A program made the position numbers and the translations under genes. A stretch of 64,000 nt of DNA from Heterodera schachtii (taxonomy: Eukaryota > Nematoda > Chromadorea > Rhabditida > Heteroderidae), in the NCBI GenBank assembly GCA_023374025.1, contig SIJG01000003.1:3130416-3194415 (forward strand), in the 5' to 3' direction. A model generated the notes under the pieces. It was given only the letters and a program-made list of their open reading frames with translations, made no database searches and was not told the origin of the DNA. Positions 1 through 11,398 of the stretch are shown in pieces; the stretch's first letter is position 1; each line of letters opens with the position of its first letter.

Positions 1-899
1 CATTGTTTAAAGCTGAAATAGAAAACATTTATTAATTTATAAACAAAGTTTTTTATCTTTAATGAATTCTAATGTTATTATTATTGTTGTATTTTTTTTT
101 TATTATTTAAAGGATTTAAATTAATTAATGATTATAATTAATAAAAAAATAAAGCGCTAATTAAAAATGGCGATTTTTGAATTTTCTTTAAAAACAAAGG
201 AGGGCCCTTTTGGCTTGCAAAATTATTTTATCGCAATTCCTAATTACTGTCACGAATTTGAAAACCGAAAATTCAATTTTCCGAATTTTTTCGGTTTTTT
301 GTTCGAATTTATTTTAGGGATTTAGAATTGGTAAAAATGATGTCAGCTTCCTGATCAGCGACTCCGAAAGCTTCTGCGAACCAAAAATATTATGGTAATT
401 TGTTTTTTTTCTTTTCAATCATGTGAGCAAAAATCATTGTATTATTTAATTATTTTTATTCATATTTTTGAAAAAAAAATATTTTAAGCCTTCTATAAAA
501 TTCTCCGAAATACAGTATACAACTAGTAAAATGCAATTTTTAAATTAAATTTTTAACATTCTTCTTAATCAAAAGCAAATTTCTTTTCCCCATTAGTCTA
601 TCCAATTTGCTCACTATTTCTTTCCCTTCTGATCAATTTCTCTGCACTCTCTGATGTCCATTTTCTGTCCATCCCCATACGTTTTCAATGCTTTTCATTA
701 CCATTTCCAATTTCCATTTTATGATGCTTTTCCATCGCTTCTCGAGCTTTTTTGTCTAATACCAATTGTTTATTATTGGTTTCTTTGTGGCTTAATCCAC
801 TTAATGGTCCTCTGCGATAAATGAGATTAATAGATTTTTGGAAATCATCCGTCACAGCTGGGGGCATGCTCCCTCTCGGCCTTGCGTCGGCCCGGCATT
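1..899. other. AT-rich non-coding DNA with a possible terminal exon remnant
   Basis: No convincing gene is visible. On the - strand, 685 to about 895 stays open and reads as a hydrophilic Lys/Glu/His-rich tail ending just below position 688. It could be the last exon of a gene whose upstream part was interrupted by the transposon at 908-1433: removing that element and one copy of its target duplication leaves a frame that continues through 1434-1480. I do not recognise the protein and give it low weight. 160-260 resembles the inside of the 16906-17112 element (a 'gggcccttttg..tgcaaaa' core), so it is probably an old copy. Confidence 0.3.
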
Positions 900-907
900 G
901 AACTTTC

Positions 908-1433
908 GCCGCTACTTTAAAAGCGTAGTATTTTGAAAATTTTTTCACTTTTTTTTGGTTTAAATTAGAGCTGAGCGGGACCGGGACCAATAGCGGGACA
1001 ACTGAGTACCAAGGTCCCGGTTTTGACCAATTTTGACCGGGACCGGGAAATTCCCAGTTTTTTCCCGGTTTTCCCAGCCAAAAAGTCCCGGTCCCGGTTT
1101 TTGTCAAAATTCCCGGTCCCGCTCAGCTCTAGTTTAAATTTTTTTTTTGTTTATTTTGATACAGAATTTGCTTTTTAACAGATGGTACTAATGACAAAAA
1201 AAAAAACCAACAAAAAAGTGAAAGATTTTGATTTTTATCAAAAACCAAAGGGGGGACCCTTTTGTTTCGCAAAATTTTTTGAAATAAAAAATCGTGAATA
1301 TACTTTTATTCGCCATAATTGTGCTGTTAATGCTTTAATGTTCATCATTATGTATCAAAATAAACAAAAACAAAAAATTTAAACCAAAAAAAGTGAAAAA
1401 TTTTTCAAAATACTACGCTTTTAAAGTAGCGCC
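908..1433. mobile_element. Small TIR element (GGCGCTACTTTAAA family), copy 1, host of a nested element
   Basis: The ends are inverted repeats: left gccgctactttaaaagcg, right cgcttttaaagtagcgcc. They are flanked by identical 8-bp target duplications gaactttc at 900-907 and 1434-1441. The arms stay complementary for about 55 bp. A second, unrelated element sits inside at 966-1131. The same family recurs at 16906-17112 with a different 8-bp duplication. There is no coding capacity, so this is a non-autonomous element. GG-starting ends with 8-bp duplications would suit Merlin-like or P-like transposons, but the superfamily is not established. Confidence 0.85.
966..1131. mobile_element. Nested hAT-type MITE with GGGACC motif
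   Basis: This 166-bp element begins tagagctgagcgggaccggg and ends with the inverse. It is flanked by exact 8-bp duplications gtttaaat at 958-965 and 1132-1139. TAGAG fits the YARNG terminal consensus of hAT elements, and 8 bp is the hAT duplication length. The body is built from GGGACC/CCCGG motifs in inverted arms. It is inserted inside the 908-1433 element. A longer relative with the same ends is at 36773-37750. Confidence 0.88.
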
Positions 1434-1441
1434 GAACTTTC

Positions 1442-4400
1442 TTTCGTGAACGGCACGGCACATCTCCCCAGTGGGGGAGAAAAAAATTGGCAATAAAATT
1501 TAATATTAAAATACCTTTTTCAATAAATCGAAAAAAACAAAAATTGTTTTGTCTCGTGGAAAATGCGTCAGTAGAAAATGAGTCAGGAATACAGTATCTC
1601 TAAAAAAATGTTCTGTAGTATGAAGTCTTTTAGCATTACAAATGGTCTAAATTGTATAAAAAATGTTGAAAATGTTGTTCTGAATTTGTCCACTCGATTT
1701 TAGAAAAAATCAGTTTTAATTTCATATAATGTCTCGTTTTTCAAGAAATTATTTCTGATTCGCTGACGCATTTTTTAGGGAAGAAAAAAAAGTCGGCAAA
1801 ATTCTTAATTTTAAAAATAATTTAACATTTTAATAAAATTCTAATACACTAAAAAGATAAAATTTTCAATAAAAAAATACCAAAAATTTCCATTCAAGTT
1901 TCTCAAAAAATTTTTGGCTGTTTTTTAAGAAAAATTATGACGAGTTTTTCTCGAAAAATCTTTAAAATTGGCATTTTATGAAACGCATTCGGTGGCACAT
2001 TTTAAATCCGAGCCCTGTGGACACCATAAAAGTTTTTCAACTGGTAAATGTGTTAGGAAAATTTATGATTTTCCATTTCAGCATATTTTGGCTCGATTTT
2101 TCAAATTCTTTTATGTTTTTTTTAAATTTGTTTTCAATGATCAAGCATTTTGGCATTAATTTTTTAAATATCATTTTCAAAAAAAAATTTTTTTACCGTA
2201 GTTATTTAACTAAATTATGATTCTATCATTTAAAAAAAAATTAATTTTATCTATTAAAAAGCTATTTTTTATTAATGAGAAAATTTCTTTTTATTTTCCG
2301 CTTAAAGTTAAAAAAATTCCTTTGTTTTTTTAATTAAAATTCTTTTATGTTGAATAAATTCTCAAAATCTGCTCTGAATAAAAAAAAATTACATTTTTTT
2401 CCGTTTTCCCTAGCTCTTAATGTCAGAGAAAGCATTAATTAATTATTCCAATGCTTTTCCCCACCCGCCATCCATTTCCCCTGAGGGCATTTAACTAATT
2501 ATGCCCCCCCTCGTGCCCATTTGTTGTGCCAGCCGACTGACAAGCATTGGCATGCCGCCAGCCGGTCGGCCAACCCTTCCAGCGCAAATGGGAGCCGAGG
2601 GAAAAGCCGGGGGGAGGGGGGGTAAAGCCGAGGGGCTAATTGCTGCTGCTAAAGAAAAACATTGGCACGTTGTGCCCCAGCCAAGGGGGCGGGGGCGGAG
2701 AGGGAGGGGATAAAGCTTAAGGAGTGCCCTGGGGGCAGAGGATAAACCCTCAGAAAGCCTTCCTTTTTTGTTGTTTGGCATTCGCCGCCCCCGGCTTTTC
2801 CTCCACAATGGCACCCGCCTTTTTTTTGTCCCTGGAGGGGCCATTCATTTGACGGCACGCTCATCGCCCCCCCCCACGCTTTCTGACATTTTCACGGCTC
2901 GCTGAGCGGCAGCAGAGGACGACGGGACGGCACATCAGCAGAAACAACAACAAAAAAAAAGGAAAAGAAAAATTGGCATCATTCGTCAGTTCCGCGCCCG
3001 TCCGGCCAACAAATTTAGCCGATGACAACTCAGTCCCTCCTATTATGCCCCAGGGGAAAATTTCTAGGAAATATTGCACCAAATATTAGGTGTTTTTTGA
3101 GCTTTTATACATTTATTCCTATTATGCCCCAGCGGAAAAATTATAGGAAATAAATTTCACAAAAAAATGAAAAATCCCCTCCGGAAAAAAACGGGTGGAG
3201 GAAAATTGAGTCCCGCCAAAAAAGTGCACAGCAAAAATCAGTCATCCGCAATTTAAGCAATTTTTACCCGGGCCAATAAGCACATTTTATCATTTTTAAA
3301 TATTTAGTTTTATGACAAAAAATATAATTTGTGGCATACTGTTTTTTTTTAATAAATTTGCCAATGCCTCGAATAAATTTTAACAAAAAACAGCACTCTA
3401 ATGATCGACCTTCAAATACAAAATTTAAGCTAAACTTTTTCTCTATTTTTTAAAATATAAAAATGTAAAATGTAAATTTTTATTTATGTTTTAATTAGAG
3501 AATTGACTTTTTTAAATAAAATTTAAATCCAAGCCTTGTAACAGTTGATAAATAAATTTTTGATTATTTGTGAATTTTTTTTTGGCATTTATGGTTGAAA
3601 AAAGGGTTGTTATTTTCCCACACTTTCGTCCACTCATTTTACATGGCGCCAAAGCCATTCAACCATTTCTAATGCTAACGGCAATGCTTTTCAAGTGAAA
3701 AAAAAAACAGAATTTACAATTTAAAAACGAATTTCTCATTTTTACATTTATTTATTCAAAAATATAATTATAAATTTGGATTTTTAGAAAAATAATTTTT
3801 TAAGGATTCCGCGATAAATAATTTTCGAAAACTTTTAGTGTCTGCCCAATTTTCCAGCGCCGAACCTCGAAATGCTTAATTTGCCTTCATAAAACCTTAG
3901 AAAAAGTTCAGAATTTTTGCTCTATGTGCAAAATTTGAAGAAATTTTGTTAAGGAAAAAAAATTTATTGAAAGAAATAAATTTATTTATTTTTTCTTTAA
4001 ACATAGATAATGAAATAGTACGACAAAATGAGAGATGTTTTTTTTTTTACCAAAATAATTTCATTTAGAAAATAATAAAATTTCTGCGAAAATAATTTTC
4101 AAAAATTTTTTAGGGCCTGTCCAATTTTCCGCGCCAAATTTTCCGCGGTGCCGGATTCGAAAAAATTTTCGGTACCCTAACCCACTTGGAAATCTAAATT
4201 TACAACCTTTTGGATCATTTGCGTCATTGCCTCTGATCAAAGTTCACTGATCACTCACTGATCGATGGCATTTGCTTTTCCTCAAAAATCTGTTCGTCCG
4301 CTTAAGCAAACATGCTCAAAAAAATGACGTTTTGTTTGCTTTTCATCTGCTCCATCATTAGCAAAAGAAATTATGAAGGACCTAAATCAGTGGCCAACAT

Positions 4401-5124
4401 TTGGGGCACCCCAAAAAAATTTAATTGTTGGCACTTTTATTTTTAATCGGAAATGATTTAACGATTTAAAAATATTTTAAATTATAAAAATAGCCTAAAA
4501 GCATAGATAAAAGAATGTTTTTTTTCCAAGAATATGAACCATATTTGCTTTTTCAAATTTTGACTTTAAAAAATGTCATTAAATTTTTCCATAAGAATTT
4601 TTGATCTGTTTTTTACACTATAAAACGATTCGTTAAATTTTGAATCTCTGAAAAAAAGTAATTGAATTTTTTCTTATGTTTTTTTTTAAATTTTAGATTT
4701 TAGAGCAAAAAAAAATTGTCAATCGATTCTTGTGATACTTTTTGGCTTAATGTACAACAAAATTTAGAGTTGAGAGCCCCGACCACGAGCTACAAAATTA
4801 TTTTTTTGGACAAAATTTTCTCAAATTTTCCTACGGTACGATTATCCGATCGGAGTCCCCGATCCCCGAACTCAGCAGAGTTTCCCTATCCCCGAGAATT
4901 TCATCCCCGAGCGTTCGGCGGGTCGAAACCGTACAAAATTATCCCTAAACGAGATAAATTTTTAAAGATTTTTTTAAAATTTAGAGAATTTTATTAAAAC
5001 ATTATTCTGGGTTGCCTAAAACCCTATTTAAAAAACAAACAATTCAGACACATTTTTGGCCAAATGATTTGGCAATTTCTTCGCTCATTTTTTGGCACAA
5101 TTTTTTAAATTAAAACAAAACAAA
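1442..5124. other. Intergenic, no gene recognised
   Basis: Mostly A/T homopolymer-rich DNA. 2490-3080 is a GC-rich island with G and C runs, and long open frames there on both strands are composition artefacts. A short direct repeat containing 'tattatgcccca' occurs at about 3048-3075 and 3120-3150. Two related segments at about 3780-3860 and 4060-4140 share 'gcccaattttccagcgcc'-like sequence and are probably old repeats. 4840-4930 has several 'ccccgag' repeats. Confidence 0.5.
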
Positions 5125-5932
5125 ATGTTGGACAGTCTGATCGCCACCATTCAACAACCGTTCGTGCTGATTTTTCTGCTCTCCACCACTGTTGTGGTTG
5201 GACTGATCGCGCTTTGCTACTGCCGGTTGGAAATTTTTGTTTCAAATTTTAAATTAAATTGGAAAACGGAAACGCCAATTGGCTTCTCATTTAAAATTTG
5301 AATTTTAAATTTAATACAGTGTAATTAAATAAATTTTAAATAATTTCTAATTGAGGCGGGATCGTTTTTTTAATGTATTTTTCGTTTTTTTCATCAAAAT
5401 TAAGCAAATTCTTCTTCCGTTTTCTAAGCCGTATCTTTCTTGGTTTTTTTTTCAAAAAATCTAACTATTCATAATGCCAAAATTTGGCACTGTTTCCAGT
5501 ATATTTAAATTTTTATAAATTTTTAAATTTAAAAAAAATGAATTCCCATAAAATGTGTATATCTCAAATGGGGTTCAATTTTTTAATGGAGTATTTTTCG
5601 TCATAAAGCAAACTTGTGCCAATTCTCTCATACATACCGTATTTGCTCTAATTATCCCCCATGGGGGATTATTTTTCACCTTCCCAGAAAGGGGGGGGGA
5701 TAATTGGAGATTGGGGGAATATTAGAGCAAATACGGTACTGTCTTCGCCACCTTTTTTCAAAAATTCAAAATCACACATAATGCCAAAAATTGGCGCAAT
5801 TTTCGCCAATTTAAATTTTTTCCCTTCTCCCTCCTATACAGCCAGCGCAACGACCAGTCCAGTTACGAGTTGAACATCACGGAGCGCCGGTCGCCCCCGT
5901 TGAAGGCGACGGAGCGCGAGTTCTTTGTGTGA
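5125..5932 (+). CDS. Small single-pass membrane protein, two exons, 63 aa
   Basis: Exon 1 is 5125-5225 and exon 2 is 5842-5932. The donor is CG/gttgg, the acceptor is tatacag, and the codon split across the junction is an Arg codon. The start is the ATG at 5125, after an A-rich stretch. The product begins MLDSLIATIQQ, has one hydrophobic helix at about residues 13-34 followed by CYCRQR, then a short charged tail ending EREFFV. The layout suggests a single-span protein with a cytosolic tail, and the hydrophobic end (FFV) could be a class II PDZ ligand; both are inference. The exons are clearly more GC-rich than the intron, which supports a real gene. The intron carries a small TIR element at 5637-5736. 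I do not recognise the family. Confidence 0.6.
5637..5736. mobile_element. 100-bp MITE with TA duplication
   Basis: The left end ccgtatttgctctaattatc and the right end (inverse, with one or two differences) are flanked by TA on both sides (5635-5636 and 5737-5738), as for Tc1/mariner-derived MITEs. The centre holds runs of C and G that can also pair. It lies in the single intron of the small membrane protein gene. Confidence 0.7.
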
Positions 5933-5994
5933 TCAGCAGAAAATTATATTTGTAAAACATTATAAATTTTTGATCATTAATTTTTGTTTAGCGT

Positions 5995-6413
5995 TTCGCC
6001 TCCGTTTTCGTTTTTGCCTCAGGCAATATTTTAAACCGATTTTTTGGCGCCTCCAAAGCATTCTTTTCACATATAATTGGCGTTGTGTTTGGTCAATCGG
6101 AATTTTTTTGCAACAATTCGCCAAATGTAACTTTTTTTATTTATCACGTTAAATTAAAAAAAAAAAAAATCGGAATTTTTTTTTGGGCAACAATTCGCCA
6201 AATGTAACTTTTTTTATTTGTCACGTGAAATAAAAAAAAAAAGCTTTTTCCCTCCGTTTTTTTGCCTTAGGCAATATTTTAAACCGTTTTTTTGGCGCCT
6301 CCAAAGCATTCATTCCCATACAATTGGCGTTGTGTTTGGGAAACGACAATTTTTTGGGACACTAATTCGTTAAATGTATTTTTTTTTAATTTGCCACGTT
6401 AAATTAAGAAAAA
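5995..6413. repeat. Degenerate direct duplication (about 240-bp unit)
   Basis: The block 'gcaatattttaaaccg..ttttggcgcctccaaagcatt..ttggcgttgtgtttgg..aattcg..aaatgtaa..cacgt(t/g)aaa' occurs at about 6018-6165 and again at about 6264-6410. Its last part occurs once more at 6172-6235. This looks like local tandem duplication. No gene is seen between 5933 and 7860. Confidence 0.65.
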
Positions 6414-7883
6414 GTGGCGAATTAACGCAATTGTTTCAATGTTTTCTTGATTTAAATTTAAATCAATTTGCCAAAAAAAATTCTACGCCCTGCGGCAAAT
6501 TTGGGTTTTTACCCAATTACGTTTTTGGGCCTCAACCTTTGCCTTCGGCAATTTTTGACACCCGAATTTTGTCGCTCCGTTTTTTTGCCCTAATTACTAA
6601 TTTAAAATTTAAACAACTACACTTCGCCAAACAATGCGCCAATGCCTTAATTTGTCGTGGGAGCGCCGCCTCGTGTTACAACTCTTTGGCGAAATGTTTG
6701 GCGTGACGCGAGGGTTTCCCGCCACTTTTAATTACTTTATCATTTTTTTAATGATGGCAATTAATTTTATTTATTTATTTTGTTGTGTGATTCAATTAAA
6801 CTACAAATTTCTTAATAATGATTCTTTCAACCAAACCATTGAAAAAAAAATTAGTTGTAAACAAAACACTCACTTTCAATAATAATAATAATAACTTGTA
6901 AAAAATGAAAACAACCGAAATTAATTAGGAAGAAAATAAAAAGGAATTTATTAAAAAATAAATATATTAGTCAATATTTTAAAAATAACATGAAGAAATT
7001 TAACTAAAAATTTTTAAAATTAAAAAATATTTAAATTAAAAAATCTTACCGCAATTTTAAATGTGAATCTTTAAATTCGAATTTATTTAAAACAACATTG
7101 AAATAATTATTTTTATTTAAAAAATAATCCAAAAATTTTAAAGCTGAAATAAGTTTTTTAAGTTTAGAAATATTTATTTATAAAATTTTAAAAAATCTCA
7201 CGAGAATTTTAAAAGAGATTAAATTCGAATTTAATTAAAAATTTCAAACATTGAAAATTTTGCAAAAAATAAAATTTAATTTAAAAAAAAATTTTCCATT
7301 ACAAACATCTCGCATTCGAAATTTTCAACGATTCCAAAGGCATGAATTTTCGAAATTTTCGAACCCCATCTGCTGGCCACCCATTTGGATTTCCCAAAAT
7401 TCCAGGCCTAAAGCATTGATTTAGTATTTTTTTTTAATTTCTTGCCCCTGGGGGCATATTTAATTCACTCGTTGTTCAACAACACTGTGTGTTTTCTGCG
7501 CCACGCTCAATTCTCTTCTTTGTTTCCAACTTTTCTAACTGTCTTATGAGCCCATTTGTGAAGGTCGTCGTCGATTTTTGATTTTGTCTGTCCCCATTTT
7601 CCCCGGTCCGTCCCCGCCGGGGAATGGGGGGGAAAGTGTCTTCAATAATAAAACTGATCGGGCCACCACCGCCAATCACCACAACTTTCCCCCCCCCCCC
7701 CTCACCGATGCATCATTTCTGTGGCCTCCCCTGAGGGGCGCCAGGGGGCACAACCTGTTTTGTACCCCTTCAACTCCCCCCCCCCCTGCCTTCCTCATCG
7801 ACGGAGAGACAGCTGGCAGGAAGAGGGTAAGGGCGACCGGCGGTCGGTTGGCAGCAGACGAGACCCTGTTCCCGAATTCAGTA

Positions 7884-8090
7884 CCGGTGTACAGGGATAA
7901 ATTTGGCACCGAAACATTTGGCACTGGACAATAGGGCACCGGAAAATTGGGCAATGGACAATTGGGTACCCAAAAATTGGCAAATGGACAACTGGGCACC
8001 GGAACGTGGGCACTAGATAATTGGGCACCGGAAAATTGGGCACTGAACAATAGGGCACATTGGGCACCGGACAATTGAACATCACCACAG
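7884..8090. repeat. Minisatellite, about 16-17-bp unit (GGGCACCGGAAAATT)
   Basis: About twelve degenerate units alternate between 'gggcaccggaaaatt' and 'gggcactggacaatt'. The repeat keeps a - strand frame open over 7676-8107 with a VPNCP-like period, which I treat as an artefact. The array resembles the motif arrays that form the ends of foldback elements elsewhere in the window and may be a solo end. Confidence 0.7.
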
Positions 8091-8304
8091 GATTCAGTAC
8101 CAGCCAAAAGTTATGCCCGGCGGCGAATCAGCCGGCGCTGAACCGGGCGTGTGAGGGTTAACTGCGGCCCGGCCAACTTCGTCCCCACAGCAGCAGGTTT
8201 ATAACTCTACAATTTTTCTTAGCAAAAATTATTTCGCGCAATCGACTGGGATAGAAATGGCGGCACGGTAACTGACATTTCACTCCCCGTATGGGGCCGG
8301 GGTT

Positions 8305-8660
8305 CAGCGGGTGTCCTTGTCACTTTCTCTCCCCCCGCCCCCTATCCCCGCAAGTGTCCTCGCCCTCGCCCCCGTCCCGCAATTAACAATTAATTTGCCT
8401 CCTAACTTTCCCCTACCCCCTCCCCATAGGGGTGGGGATGGGGGTAGGGGTCCGGGGGTCGTTGTCACTTTCTCCGCTCCTTCCCCGCCAGTATCCTCGT
8501 CCTCGTCCCTCCCACCCCTCCCTCCCGCCCCCGTCCCGCAATTAATTTGTCCCCCGTCACCCCCGAGGGGCGGGGATGGGGTAGGGGTCCCAGGGAGTCT
8601 TGTCACTTCCCGCCCCCCGGGGTCCTTGTCACTTCCCCCTCCCCCCGCCCGTCCCGTCCT
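8305..8660. repeat. GC-rich tandem repeat, about 150-bp unit
   Basis: Two and a half copies of a C-rich unit containing 'cttgtcacttt', 'cccgcaatta' and 'ggggatgggg' lie at about 8310-8450, 8456-8600 and 8600-8650. Both strands stay open because stop codons are rare in this composition. This is not a gene. Confidence 0.65.
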
Positions 8661-11398
8661 TCTGGCGCCCCCCCCCCCCCCCGCCCATCATTTTGTGTGC
8701 GTTTTGTCTTTGTTTGGCGGGGGTCGCTCGCGCGCGCGCATGGGGCACAACCGCCGCAAACCATTTGTGAAAAGACCCAAATTAATTAATGTGCCCCCAT
8801 TTGTGGCGATTTTTTGAGGGCCAAATCTCCGCGCGCGAATTTAAAAACTGTCGCGCGGAACTTTGGAACTTTGCGCCAGCATCCGCCGTCGCCGCCAAAT
8901 TTAAAATGTGATTAGAAGAGAAAATTTCCACTGTGCGCTCTCGAGACCGGAAATGGAGGAGGAATGATCTCGAGATGACAACGAGTTTAGTTCCGATCAC
9001 TTTCCTATGGGAGCCAATTCAGTCCCGAACTGCCCGTTCCAGCGCCGTTTTCCGTGTGCCATTTATTTGTAGGGTCAGAGGAGGGGGTAGATTTTTCGAA
9101 AATTTTTTTGGACAACCCCTAAACCCAATTTAACAGTCATTATGAACTAAATTGATCTTGATTGATTTACAATTGTCAATTAAAATAATATTATTTTCTC
9201 TATTCGTTATTTTCAAGATATTTTTGCACTTATAAAAAAAAGCTGTTCAACCATTGTTTTTCTGTCTAACTTTTTTTTTAAAACCTAGAATTTTTTAAGA
9301 TTTTTCAGGCTATTGGAAAAATTTAGCGCTACAAAATGATACTACTATAATTTTTGTTTTGATTATTGAAATCAAAAAAAAAAGGTTATGACAATTTTTT
9401 ATGCTTGGAAAATGTACGATTTTAACGTGGCCGTACGAAAAAAAAAAATTAATAAAACCATCGGGCATTTTATGGATTGCCAGAATTGTTTTTTTTTAAA
9501 TTTAACTATGGGCATATCGCCAAAAGCAGTCCTGATTTGTCTGAAATTTAAAAATTGCAACCATTTTTTGCACGGCGCCGCGCCGCCGCCACTGGGCACA
9601 CTTTTGGGCAGGGCGGCGGCGCCGTCGTTTTGTTGAAACATTAGGTTGCGGCGCCTGGAGGGCAAATTGATGATCAATTAGCGGAACAAATCAATTAGTG
9701 TGCCCCGGGGGCATCCTTCCTTCGTCCCCCGCCTTTAGGTGTCCTTCACCTCCGAAAAGTCCATCCCACCCACACGCACAGAAACATCTCATCATTTCCA
9801 TCCCCAACACTCATCTGCTGCTGCTGGTTGATTCCGTTTTGTAAAAGCGCAAAATCAGCTTCTTCACTCACTCCCTTTTTTCTGTTCATTGATCACACAA
9901 AGTGATTTATTTATTTGATTGAAAAGTCTGATCAGTTCAATTTTCCTAATTTTTTGAATTTTGTTTGCCTAATTGTGATCAAGAATCAAAATCTTTATCT
10001 GAGCGTCAAATGTTCTCAAGAAAATTGATCAATTGATGAAAAATTCTATAAAATTTTACCTGCTCTTTAAAAAATGTCAAACAATTTAGTTATTAAAAAT
10101 TTTAAGTATTTAACTTAATTTAAGGAGCATCTCAATTTCCTGATCATAAAAACCTGAAAAATTTTTTGGGCGGGCCTCCTGGAGCATCCCTGCGCTATAA
10201 TATTGATCACTGATCGAACTCTTTAATTAATTATGTAAATTTGGCTATGCTAATTACCAATTAGAGCAATTTTAAAAACTTAAAAATTTCCTCGACAGAA
10301 CCGACCCTTTTTTCACTCATACCCTGATCACTAATGATCAAAACATTTCTATGAAAAAAACCATAACAAAGTTCAAAACTGCTGCCGCTGCTTCTCATGA
10401 TCAAATCTCCAATTTCGATGGAATTACCTTACCGTACCGCTGCCCCCTCATTTAACACATAATTAATTAATTAATTAATTGTAGTTTAATGATGATGATG
10501 AGGATGATTTATAGGTTTGTTTACAATTTAAGACAATACCTCCCCAATCTGCCTCTGCTACTGATCAAAAATATGAGACATTTGATTGTCAACAACTGAT
10601 CAGAATTGTGTGTCCCGCCCTCTCCCGATCGGCTGGCTGATCAAATTGTCCCATCTGATCATGTTACAGTCGTTAATGGCTACCCCGCCCACATTCCGCA
10701 CTTTTGTCGTCCCCAAAATTTCACATTGATTTGAAACGGAAAGGCGCCACGCCAACCATATTATTTTGTTGCGCATTCTTTCGGTGAAATTAATTCCCCC
10801 CCCCCTCCCCTCAAATTTTGTAATTTTTTAAAAATTCCGCCAAATTTCCGCTCAAAACAGGCTTGCTGCTTAGCTCTCTGGCAGGTATAAACATAGGGTT
10901 AAAAGGGCAATAAAAGCAACATTTTTCGAATCGATTTTTTAAATTTTCCCACGGCTTGGCATTCTGCCGCGCCCTTCCTCTTCTTTTTTTAAATGTACTT
11001 TTCGCCAAACAAAAATTTAAATATATTTTTTTTTACCTATGGTATTGGTGCTTCAGATCACTCCATCAAGGTGATCGGGAGTGATCAGAATTTTATCAAC
11101 TGCGCCCAAATCACGTGCTAGTAATGCATAAGCATCCTACAATATTTTTTTATAGGGTAGGTACCGTGATCTGAAATTCGAGTACCCCGGAAAGTACAGT
11201 ATACCAAGGAAATGGCTTAAACCCCGAAAAATTCGACAATTTATCCATCCAAAACCGACAGTCTCGAACAGCTCTGAATTTTTGAAAACTTTTAATTATT
11301 AAAATTGCATTCATCAAAATTTTCCATGCTTAAGATTGTTGATCAACAACATTTTTGGCATTTTGTTTTAAAATTTGTACGGCATAAAACCGGTAAAA
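8661..11398. other. Intergenic and possible upstream region of the PTR gene
   Basis: No gene is recognised. The region is AT-rich with a C-run at 8670-8690, a CGC-rich patch at 9575-9660, and many TGATCA motifs from 9890 onward that continue through the PTR introns. A promoter for the PTR gene would lie at the right end, but no element can be named from sequence alone. Confidence 0.4.

Noticed and set aside
2491..3082. Overlapping open frames in the first GC-rich island
   Set aside because: G and C homopolymers and no splice-consistent neighbours; composition explains the open frames.
7676..8107. - strand protein with VPNCPVPNF-like periodicity
   Set aside because: It is a translation of a 16-17-bp minisatellite; the frame depends on the repeat and has no recognisable ends.
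8304..8817. Open frames on both strands in GC-rich DNA
   Set aside because: The region is a C/G-rich tandem repeat. Both strands are open and products are Pro/Ser or Gly/Arg low complexity.
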